DNA of 6,169 nt from Candidatus Omnitrophota bacterium (GTDB lineage Bacteria > Omnitrophota > Gorgyraeia > Aquiviventales > Aquiviventaceae). The translations under genes were made by a program, and so were the position numbers. Shown here one piece after another: positions 1 to 5,184 of this stretch. The notes below the pieces were generated by a model. The model searched no databases, was not told where the DNA came from, and saw only the letters and a list, made by a program, of their open reading frames with translations. The stretch's first letter is position 1. Every line of letters starts with the position of its first letter. The stretch lies in contig JAGVGS010000070.1 in NCBI GenBank assembly GCA_020057015.1, forward strand, positions 1-6,169. Reading direction: 5' to 3'.

Positions 1-426
1 CAGGGCGTGATCCGCCCCTACGCGCCAAGCCCCCTGCAGCGTGAGGCGATCCTCCGCGCCATCGGCTTTGCGCACGAGAAAGTTCAGGCGGTTGCGGGCA
101 TCCACCTGCCAGCGGCCGCTCAGCGTGAGCTGCTGCGCAACACGGCGCTGATGCTGCTCGGTGCGATCCAGCGCAATGGTGAGCGACCGCGCATCGGCCG
201 CCGCGAGGCCGCCCTTCAAGAAGATGCGCTGGCGGGGGGCTTGATCGCGGGCGTGCACCGAGAATATCACGTCTTGGTTGGGCGTCAGCGTCCACGTCCC
301 GTCGGCCTGCAGCGTGCGCGAAGGCTCGCCCTCGCGCCCCGGTGTCGCGGCCGTCAGGCGGTTGAGCGCATCGACGTCGTAACGAACGGTCGTCGAAGCA
401 CGCGTGCGGGGACGAGAGGACGCCAT
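1..426 (-). CDS. Hypothetical beta-repeat protein, 3' end cut by window edge
   Basis: An open frame of 142 codons starts at the ATG at 426-424 and runs through the left edge with no stop, so the C-terminus is missing. I do not recognise the family. The visible part shows a degenerate repeat of about 28-32 residues, each unit a short strand, a Gly-x-Trp (or similar) turn and a second strand. Examples are YDVDALNRL near residue 16, GTWTL at 43, GGLAAADARSL at 72, GRWQVDARNRLNFLV at 104 and GAWRV at 132. This suggests a beta-hairpin solenoid, or a barrel-like or propeller-like fold. No signal peptide or membrane segment is visible at the N-terminus, which is Arg/Ser/Thr-rich. The start lies 3 nt after the stop of the preceding 54-codon gene and has no Shine-Dalgarno sequence, so translation is probably coupled. 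The two genes share a reading frame, split by one TAG. A long plus-strand frame over the same bases looks like a GC-rich shadow. Confidence 0.72.
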   Translation of the reverse strand, partial: MASSRPRTRASTTVRYDVDALNRLTAATPGREGEPSRTLQADGTWTLTPNQDVIFSVHARDQAPRQRIFLKGGLAAADARSLTIALDRTEQHQRRVAQQLTLSGRWQVDARNRLNFLVRKADGAEDRLTLQGAWRVGADHAL

Positions 427-429
427 GGG

Positions 430-594
430 CTATTCGGTCAGAATGTCGATGGCGCTGCTGAGATTGACCGTGGCAATTTCAATCGCATCGGCATCGGCGC
501 TGCGCTGCGCGCGCGCTTCTTTGGCGAGGACTTTGAGATGCGCGAGTGCGGGTTTGAGCGCCTCGCCGATCTCGCGAGCGGTCGCGTCTCTCAT
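430..594 (-). CDS. Small helical hypothetical protein, 54 aa
   Basis: A short gene translated directly from the minus strand. It starts at the ATG at 594-592, whose last two bases are the first two of the AsmA-like gene's TGA (ATGA overlap), and ends at the TAG at 432-430. The product begins MRDATAREIGEALKPALAHL and ends SSAIDILTE. It is rich in Ala, Leu, Glu and Lys with heptad-like spacing, so one or two amphipathic helices or a short coiled coil are likely. There is no signal peptide, membrane segment or cysteine. No ribosome binding site is visible, which fits translational coupling to the upstream gene. The next gene begins 3 nt after its stop in the same frame. I know of no named family for it. 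It could instead be the N-terminal part of the following protein, split by an amber mutation. The tight start/stop overlap favours a real gene. Confidence 0.6.
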   Translation of the reverse strand: MRDATAREIGEALKPALAHLKVLAKEARAQRSADADAIEIATVNLSSAIDILTE

Positions 595-2336
595 GGCGCC
601 GTGGGTGCAGGCGGCGCCGTCGCCCCACCCTCCTGTGGCGGCTCATCGCCGCGTTGCTTCTGCAAGAGCTCCCCGAGGAGGTCCTGCACTTTGGTCACGA
701 TCAGGCGCGAGGCCACATAGCCAACGTCCGGCAGCACGGCCACGCGGGGGGCTTGACCCTCAATGACCAGCGGGAGTTCCATCACCCCCTGCGCCGTGGT
801 TAGATGCTGCAGCTCATTGACGCTGCTGATGAGGGCTGCGGAGAGCGCCGGGTCGATGCTCAGCATCGAGCGGATGTTGACCCCGCCCTGCCATGCGATG
901 AGGCCGCTGCTTTCCAAGCTAAAGGTATCGCTACGCAGCGGCACGCGGTTGAAGTGAATAGCCCCGCCTTCGAGGCGCAGGCCGGTATCAAAGGACTCGA
1001 ACACGGTATCCGCCGCTTCCAACTTCTGCTGGTATTCCGGGGGCAGCCGAGACTGCAGGCGCTGCATGAGACCGGGGAGCATGGAGAGCTTGCGGAACAC
1101 TTCCCGCAAGACATTGAGGTTCACCAGCACCGGATCTTGCAGGCTCACGCGCCCCTGCCCTGTCAGCGAGGCCAGCAGCTGTGCTACGGGCCCTTGGGCC
1201 GTGCCTTCGAGCGTGAGCGAGCACATCGCCCGGACATACGGATCCTGCGGGTGCAGGCGAGGCTGCAGCAGCTCCAGCGGAATGCGCTCGAAGGTCGCTT
1301 GGAACACGCTGTGCAAGACCGGCTGGCCTAAGCCCTCCACCATGCCGCGAAGGAGCATCGTGCCGCCGGCCACACGCGCGGTGGCTTCCTTGATCTGGGC
1401 GCGGCCAGCAGCCAGTGTCGCCTCGAAGTGAATCGCCTCCACCGGCTGCGAGAACTGCACGAATTCCTTGCGGCCATTGGTCAGATGAATGCCGGCCTCG
1501 GCGGCCGCCAACCCTTGGGGCGAGAGCGGCAGGCGCGCCACGGCGATGACCAGGGTGCCTTCGGCGCGCTTCAGGCCCCCCTGAGCCAGCGCAGGAAACA
1601 TCCGGGCGGCCTCATCCCAGCGGATCTTGCCTAATTCCAGTTCGAGGCGCGTATTTTCCAGCGCGCCGGGGTCAGCCCCAGAGGGCGGCTGGACACGAGC
1701 GGTCACTTGGAGGTTCTGCTGATCTCCTAGGAGGACCAGGCGCGCTTCGACATGGAAGGGCTCCCCGGGTACGAGATCCTGGATCGTGGCATCGATATCG
1801 CGCAGGGTCAGCTCAGCGATCGGCGTGCGCAGGGCATCGGTCCAATGCACCTGGCCATCCGTGACCTTGACCGAGGCGATGGCCACCTGCACCGCTGCCC
1901 CGGTCGATGCAGGCGACGGGCTGACGGACGCAGCCGCTGGGCTGCCGGCCACGGCCAGGCCCACAAGGTTGATGCGGCCTTGCGTATCGCGGCTCACCCG
2001 CACTTCAGGGCGTGTGAGCACCACCGAGGCGATCTGCACCTCGCGGCGCAAGAGCGGCAGCAGCCGCACCACCGCACTGGCCTGCTCCACGCGCAGCAGC
2101 GGCTCCTGGGCCGGGGCGGCGCGATCGGCAATCGTCAGCGCATTGAGCTGAAGAGCCACGCCGCCGCGCCAACCGAGGGTCACCCGCTGCAGGGTGACCG
2201 ACTGGCCGGTGGCCTTTTCCAGCTCTGCAATGAGCTGGGGCCGAAACCGATCGGCATCAAACGTGGCGACCGCGATGGCCAGCCCGGCGGCCGCGAGCAC
2301 GATGATGAGGAGCAGCACCTTGACGAGACGTCCCAT
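591..2336 (-). CDS. AsmA-family protein (AsmA-like inner-membrane-anchored protein)
   Basis: A 581-residue protein with the layout of the AsmA family. Residues 4-25 form a single N-terminal membrane anchor. It is followed by FDADRFRPQLIAELEKATGQ (26-45), which matches the family's usual pattern just after the anchor. A long beta-rich body follows. A low-complexity Ala/Ser/Pro linker lies at about 130-148. The AsmA C-terminal region covers roughly 366-556, with the sequence around EVFRKLSMLPGL and the IHFNRVPLRSDTFSLES segment. The tail is Pro/Ala-rich (about 562-581). AsmA-like proteins of diderms are thought to span the periplasm and support lipid transport to, or assembly of, the outer membrane. 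The exact substrate here is unknown. The chosen ATG has no Shine-Dalgarno sequence but sits about 12 nt after a perfect TATAAT. The stop overlaps the start of the 54-codon gene, so this is probably the first gene of an operon continuing off the left edge. Confidence 0.88.
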   Translation of the reverse strand: MGRLVKVLLLIIVLAAAGLAIAVATFDADRFRPQLIAELEKATGQSVTLQRVTLGWRGGVALQLNALTIADRAAPAQEPLLRVEQASAVVRLLPLLRREVQIASVVLTRPEVRVSRDTQGRINLVGLAVAGSPAAASVSPSPASTGAAVQVAIASVKVTDGQVHWTDALRTPIAELTLRDIDATIQDLVPGEPFHVEARLVLLGDQQNLQVTARVQPPSGADPGALENTRLELELGKIRWDEAARMFPALAQGGLKRAEGTLVIAVARLPLSPQGLAAAEAGIHLTNGRKEFVQFSQPVEAIHFEATLAAGRAQIKEATARVAGGTMLLRGMVEGLGQPVLHSVFQATFERIPLELLQPRLHPQDPYVRAMCSLTLEGTAQGPVAQLLASLTGQGRVSLQDPVLVNLNVLREVFRKLSMLPGLMQRLQSRLPPEYQQKLEAADTVFESFDTGLRLEGGAIHFNRVPLRSDTFSLESSGLIAWQGGVNIRSMLSIDPALSAALISSVNELQHLTTAQGVMELPLVIEGQAPRVAVLPDVGYVASRLIVTKVQDLLGELLQKQRGDEPPQEGGATAPPAPTAP

Positions 2337-2347
2337 GATTGCTGCCC

Positions 2348-2373
2348 ATTATAACGTACCCGGAGCTAGTCAA
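2348..2373 (-). promoter_or_regulatory. Probable sigma-70-type promoter of the AsmA-like gene
   Basis: On the minus strand a perfect TATAAT (2353-2348) lies just upstream of the AsmA-like start codon, and TTGACT (2373-2368) resembles a -35 box. The spacer is only 14 nt, shorter than the usual 16-18, so the -35 assignment is doubtful. Starting 6-7 nt after TATAAT would leave a leader of only about 5 nt, which agrees with the lack of a ribosome binding site. The element fills the 43-nt gap after the lamin-tail gene's stop. Confidence 0.5.
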
Positions 2374-2379
2374 GTACTC

Positions 2380-3084
2380 TCAAGCAGCGCGGCGCCGCCA
2401 GAGTGCCAGCCCGGCCCCCAGCATGAGCCACGAAGCAGGCTCAGGCACCACCGGCGAGCCGCCTGGTTCATCAGGAAATGTCGGCAGCTCCGGGGGCAGT
2501 TCCGGTGGCAGCTCAGGCTGTGAGGGTAAGGCTGGAGGCAGCTCAGGCTGCGGCGGGAGTGCCGGCAGCGGCCAGACGCTTTGCCCATCGATCGTTTTCC
2601 CAGGCGAGAACGCCTGATCCGCAATCTGGTCGTGGCGCGCAAAAGCCCCCGTGCCATCGGGTTGGCGAACCAGCGAGGCGTTCTTGCCACCCTCGGCGCC
2701 GTAGGTCAGCGCATCGATCAGCGACTGCTCCGCATCACGCAGCGTCACGGTCTCTGCCGTGTTGTTGAGACTCAGCGTGCCCGAAGAAGCGCTGCTGCCG
2801 AATATCACCAGAAACTGCCCAGGAGCCAGCAGGTCAGCGTCGCCAAACGCATGACGCGCGTTGAGCGCATCGCTGAGTGTCCACCCCTTGAGCGAAACAG
2901 AGGCCTCTCCGATATTCAGCAGCTCCACAAACTCATCCCGCGTAGCACTCACCGCGCCGTCGCCATCCGCATCGCCCGCCGGGTCGGCCAGCACTTCGTT
3001 GATCACCACGACCGCATGGGCAGACGGCACGATGCCGAGCCCACCGATCGCCGCTGCGAGCAGCCACTGCCCCATTCTTCTCAT
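2380..3084 (-). CDS. Secreted lamin-tail-domain protein with PEP-CTERM sorting signal
   Basis: A 234-residue exported protein. Residues 1-24 form a signal peptide (MRRMGQWLL, hydrophobic core, likely cleavage after SAHA). A lamin tail domain follows at about 25-145, with VVVINEVLADP, an Asp/Gly-rich loop (about 34-43) that could bind calcium, DEFVELLN, LKGWTLSD and LLAPGQFLVIFG. Residues 173-212 are a proline-rich linker of decapeptide repeats. The last 22 residues are a PEP-CTERM signal: VPEP, a hydrophobic segment and a final RRR. Such tails are recognised and cut by exosortase, usually in bacteria that make exopolysaccharide. No exosortase gene is in this window. The start at 3084 is preferred to the ATG at 3114 because GGAGGG lies 8 nt upstream, it yields a clean signal peptide, and the 3114 codon falls inside a hairpin arm. 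A sigma-54-type promoter and a hairpin precede it. The partner of the lamin tail domain is unknown. Confidence 0.92.
   Translation of the reverse strand: MRRMGQWLLAAAIGGLGIVPSAHAVVVINEVLADPAGDADGDGAVSATRDEFVELLNIGEASVSLKGWTLSDALNARHAFGDADLLAPGQFLVIFGSSASSGTLSLNNTAETVTLRDAEQSLIDALTYGAEGGKNASLVRQPDGTGAFARHDQIADQAFSPGKTIDGQSVWPLPALPPQPELPPALPSQPELPPELPPELPTFPDEPGGSPVVPEPASWLMLGAGLALWRRRAA
2483..2568 (-). repeat. Short tandem repeats encoding the proline-rich linker
   Basis: GGCAGCTCAGGCTG (plus-strand reading) occurs perfectly at 2507-2520 and 2537-2550, a 30-bp period, with a weaker copy near 2483. In the protein this gives decapeptides of the type ALPPQPELPP, ALPSQPELPP and ELPPELPTFP. It looks like an in-frame tandem expansion that lengthens a wall or matrix spacer ahead of the PEP-CTERM anchor. 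Confidence 0.75.
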
Positions 3085-3098
3085 CGCTTCTTCCCTCC

Positions 3099-3137
3099 AA
3101 AAAGAAACACGCAAGAGAGCGTCTCTCTCTTGCGTGT
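3099..3137 (-). terminator. Hairpin plus T-tract: terminator of sodNX or leader attenuator
   Basis: ACACGCAAGAGAG (3107-3119) pairs perfectly with CTCTCTTGCGTGT (3125-3137) around a 5-nt loop, giving a 13-bp stem. Read on the minus strand it is followed at once by TTCTTTTT and then by the GGAGGG ribosome binding site of the lamin-tail gene (3098-3093). This is the form of an intrinsic terminator pointing leftward. It lies downstream of the predicted sigma-54 promoter, so it would act on that gene's own leader as well as on read-through from sodX. It could alternatively stabilise the 5' end of the mRNA. Confidence 0.65.
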
Positions 3138-3176
3138 CAGATGCTTCACGAACTACGTACCCAAGCTAAGTACTAC

Positions 3177-3192
3177 AGCATGGGCCGTGCCA
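3177..3192 (-). promoter_or_regulatory. Sigma-54 (-24/-12) promoter for the PEP-CTERM gene
   Basis: The minus strand reads TGGCACGGCCCATGCT. It has the GG and GC dinucleotides exactly 10 nt apart and differs from the consensus TGGCACR-N4-TTGCW at one position (A for the first T of TTGC). Transcription would start near 3165-3168, about 80 nt before the ATG of the lamin-tail/PEP-CTERM gene. Sigma-54 control of PEP-CTERM proteins through the PrsK/PrsR two-component pair is known in exosortase systems. The activator and rpoN are not in this window. Confidence 0.7.
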
Positions 3193-3254
3193 ACTCGCCT
3201 ATAGTTATCTCTACACTACTATAGTCACCACTATGATGCTGGCGTGCTGTGGCA

Positions 3255-3581
3255 TCAACACGACACCGCGGGGCGCTTTAATGGCCAGAGACGACAACAC
3301 ACTGCCCCGAGCAGCTGCTCTCGGGTTACGGGGCCAAAACCGCGGGAATCGAGGCTCTCGGAGGGATTATCACCGCGTAGCATCCAGCCGGCCTCAGAGA
3401 CCGCTGTCACGCGCTTGACTACGGCTTTCCCGGCGAGCGCAGCCGGCCGGGCGGCAATCAGCTCGCCCACCTGAGGGGTTGTGACGCGGTAGGCTTGGGT
3501 ATCGACCAGCACCAGGTCGCCATCGTGCAGCGTGGGGCTCATGCTCGCCCCCTGCACCCGCATCAGCCGATAGCGGCACAT
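3255..3581 (-). CDS. sodX: Nickel-type superoxide dismutase maturation protease (S26 family)
   Basis: A 108-residue protein of the S24/S26 signal-peptidase-like group. It carries the box GASMSPTLHDGD, in which Ser13 is the predicted nucleophile. The AVVKRV segment supplies Lys56 as the likely general base. The GDNPSESLDSRGFGPV box (70-85) is typical of type I signal peptidases. Its position 28 nt after sodN and its small size identify it as the protease expected to remove the SodN propeptide so that the nickel-ligating His becomes the N-terminus. No N-terminal membrane segment is visible, so it probably works in the cytoplasm, in keeping with an unexported SodN. An in-frame TAG 18 nt (six codons) before the ATG limits the start. 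No ribosome binding site is evident there, and Met7 (3563) or Met14 are alternatives, although Met14 would remove the catalytic Ser. It is probably cotranscribed with sodN. Confidence 0.9.
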   Translation of the reverse strand: MCRYRLMRVQGASMSPTLHDGDLVLVDTQAYRVTTPQVGELIAARPAALAGKAVVKRVTAVSEAGWMLRGDNPSESLDSRGFGPVTREQLLGAVCCRLWPLKRPAVSC

Positions 3582-3609
3582 AGGGGCAATCGGTGACTGC
3601 TACCGCTTG

Positions 3610-4071
3610 TTATTTCTTCTTGGCAGCCTCGGCCTTCTGGAACCAGTCGGCGATCTTATTCACGGCATCGACCATTTCTTGGGCCTTGGCCAGATCGACC
3701 TGCTGCTTATTGGCCGAGCACAGCTTCGCCGCTTTCCAGAAGGTCTCGTGCAGCTCAGGAAACAGGCCCAGGTGCTCGGGCTTAAAATAGTCGGTCCAGA
3801 GGATCAGGAGCTCCTGCTTGCAGATGCGGGCATGGTCTTCCTTGGTCGTGGCCATGCGCACGATGGTGTTGCGGTGGCCCAGTTGCTCGGCAGCCGAGGC
3901 CCCGGGCGCCGGTAACTCCGTCATCTTCTTGACCATGGTATACACCGTCTTGGCGGCCAGTTGTGCGGTGTGCGGATCGTAGATGCCGCAGGGCACGTCG
4001 CAGTGCGCGTAGAGCGGCTCGACCTTCAAGAGCTTATCCACAAGACGCGTGAGCTGTTGCGCGAGTAGCAT
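3610..4071 (-). CDS. sodN: Nickel superoxide dismutase precursor
   Basis: A 153-residue precursor of the nickel enzyme that converts superoxide to oxygen and hydrogen peroxide. The nickel hook HCDVPCGIYDP is at residues 23-33. After removal of the 22-residue propeptide (MLLAQQLTR...EPLYA), His23, Cys24 and Cys28 become His1, Cys2 and Cys6, which with the backbone amines bind nickel. The four-helix body follows, including the family signature LWTDYFKPEH (91-100). The tail is Lys-rich (KAEAAKKK). The mature length, about 131, is slightly above the 117 of Streptomyces. The ATG at 4071 is chosen over an upstream in-frame ATG at 4134 because AAGGAGG lies 4 nt before it, and the longer form would place extra residues ahead of a normal propeptide. 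There is no Sec or Tat signal. sodX follows at 28 nt. Compared with the Streptomyces enzyme as I recall it, the residues at mature positions 17 and 47 differ (Ala and His instead of Glu and Arg). Confidence 0.97.
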   Translation of the reverse strand: MLLAQQLTRLVDKLLKVEPLYAHCDVPCGIYDPHTAQLAAKTVYTMVKKMTELPAPGASAAEQLGHRNTIVRMATTKEDHARICKQELLILWTDYFKPEHLGLFPELHETFWKAAKLCSANKQQVDLAKAQEMVDAVNKIADWFQKAEAAKKK

Positions 4072-4075
4072 GGAG

Positions 4076-4082
4076 CCTCCTT
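4076..4082 (-). promoter_or_regulatory. Strong ribosome binding site of sodN
   Basis: AAGGAGG on the minus strand, ending 4 nt before the ATG at 4071. It fixes the translation start at the 153-residue precursor instead of the longer open frame that begins at 4134. Confidence 0.85.
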
Positions 4083-4132
4083 CGTGTAGGTTCTGACTAT
4101 GGCTGCGGCAGGGACATTGAATACTCAAACAC

Positions 4133-4160
4133 ATTATAACACCGTATCAGCGGCCGTCAC
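4133..4160 (-). promoter_or_regulatory. Predicted sigma-70-type promoter of sodN-sodX
   Basis: The minus strand has GTGACG (4160-4155; four of six bases as in TTGACA), a 16-nt spacer and a perfect TATAAT (4138-4133). The predicted start is near 4126, giving a leader of about 55 nt that ends in the sodN ribosome binding site. The -35 part overlaps the last codons of the upstream TPR gene. The imperfect palindrome TTGA-N4-TCAA at 4117-4128 straddles the expected start and could be an operator. Confidence 0.6.
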
Positions 4161-5184
4161 GCAACTCAGTCAGTTGCGCCTGTATTTCCGGAAAGTTGGG
4201 TCGACGCTTGAGCACTTCTTCGAACATCGCGGCGGCTTCGGCGCGCTGGCCGGACCAACGATACAGGTAGCCCAGATGGTAATAGGCCCAGAAGCTCTCC
4301 GGATCAAGCGGAATCGATTGCCGGATGAGCGCGATGCCTTCATCCCTGCGTCCCAGGTGGCCCAGCGCAAAACCCACGAAATTGTACGCATCGTACGTCG
4401 GGTGGCTCTTCAGAAACGGCCTCATCAATTCGACCACCTCGCGATGGCGCCGGGCCTGGCCGAAAACAGCGGCAGTGCTTTCAGCAAAGTCATAATCGTG
4501 GGGATAGAGCTGTAAGTACGCCTGTGCTGCTGTAAACGCCTCCTCCCATTGCTGATGGTCGAGGCTAAAGTTGACCAAGTTCTTCCACGGTTCTGAGGCC
4601 GTGGGAATGGCCTTGAGCACTTGACGGGCATGCTCGACTTCGTCTCGCTCAATACGAAACACCCACGGCAGGCCCAGCGCTCCCTTGCGCATCTGTAGCA
4701 CGATAGGCTGGCCAGGCCAAAAACGACGTCGCTCCTTCTCCCATACTAAGAGCCTCTCTACCTGGCCGGGATGGCGCCAAGACTCGAGGCCTATCGCGGC
4801 CAACGGCACCACGCGACCCAGGTCCAGCTCCGCACTCCAAGCCTGGAGCACCTTGGAGCGCTGGTCCACCGGTATCGATTGATCAAACTTGGCATTGATC
4901 ACGAGGGCAACGCTATAAATCGCAAACACCTGCACGAGCCATCCCGCGATGCGCTGCAGCTGGTTCAGCGGGTGCGGAAGCGCTCCACCGCCTAAGAGCA
5001 CGGCCGCCAGCCCAAGGCACCGAATGATCAGCAAGGCGTAGGTCACCCAGGGCAGCAACACGAAGAGCCAGGTGCTCGGCACCCGATAGGTCAGCTGCAC
5101 CCAGAAGACCCAGAGACACAGCAGCGTAAGCAGGGCCTCCTTCCCGATCGCCACACCCCATCCTTGGAAAAGCCAGCGCCACAT
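4147..5184 (-). CDS. Membrane-anchored TPR-repeat protein
   Basis: A 345-residue protein. The N-terminal third is hydrophobic, with three likely membrane segments at about 15-33, 38-65 and 78-97. A mixed linker follows (about 100-180). Four or so tetratricopeptide-like helix pairs then run from about 185 to 340, for example EPWKNLVNFSLDHQQWEEAF, DAYNFVGFALGHLGRRDEGI and FWAYYHLGYLYRWSGQRAEA. TPRs bind partner proteins, so a scaffold role at the inner membrane is likely. The specific pathway is not evident. The ATG overlaps the stop of the upstream TPR gene by one base (TAATG), so the two are translationally coupled and probably act together. A weak AGAGG lies 8-9 nt upstream of the start. The sodN promoter begins inside its 3' end. 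I see no terminator after the stop. Confidence 0.85.
   Translation of the reverse strand: MWRWLFQGWGVAIGKEALLTLLCLWVFWVQLTYRVPSTWLFVLLPWVTYALLIIRCLGLAAVLLGGGALPHPLNQLQRIAGWLVQVFAIYSVALVINAKFDQSIPVDQRSKVLQAWSAELDLGRVVPLAAIGLESWRHPGQVERLLVWEKERRRFWPGQPIVLQMRKGALGLPWVFRIERDEVEHARQVLKAIPTASEPWKNLVNFSLDHQQWEEAFTAAQAYLQLYPHDYDFAESTAAVFGQARRHREVVELMRPFLKSHPTYDAYNFVGFALGHLGRRDEGIALIRQSIPLDPESFWAYYHLGYLYRWSGQRAEAAAMFEEVLKRRPNFPEIQAQLTELRDGR

Noticed and set aside
7..720. Long plus-strand open frame of 237 codons
   Set aside because: It runs antisense across three minus-strand genes with tight start/stop junctions. Its product is low in complexity and Arg-rich, as expected from a GC-rich shadow frame.
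1752..2354. Plus-strand open frame of 200 codons
   Set aside because: It is fully antisense to the well-supported AsmA-like gene. The product is His/Arg/Gly-rich with no recognisable domain.
2581..3204. Plus-strand open frame of 207 codons
   Set aside because: It is antisense to the lamin-tail/PEP-CTERM gene and its promoter, and the product has no recognisable features.
3234..3257. Inverted repeat TGATGC/GCATCA around the sodX stop codon
   Set aside because: The stem is only 6 bp with a 12-nt loop and no T-tract. It is probably chance. The hairpin at 3107-3137 is a far better terminator candidate.
4069..4134. Longer N-terminus for SodN from the ATG at 4134
   Set aside because: The extension would lie at or before the predicted transcription start. 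The internal ATG at 4071 has a strong ribosome binding site and gives a normal-length propeptide.
4160..4178. 7-bp hairpin CGCAACT/AGTTGCG near the end of the membrane TPR gene
   Set aside because: It lies inside coding sequence, has no T-tract on either strand and is short. It is not a convincing terminator.
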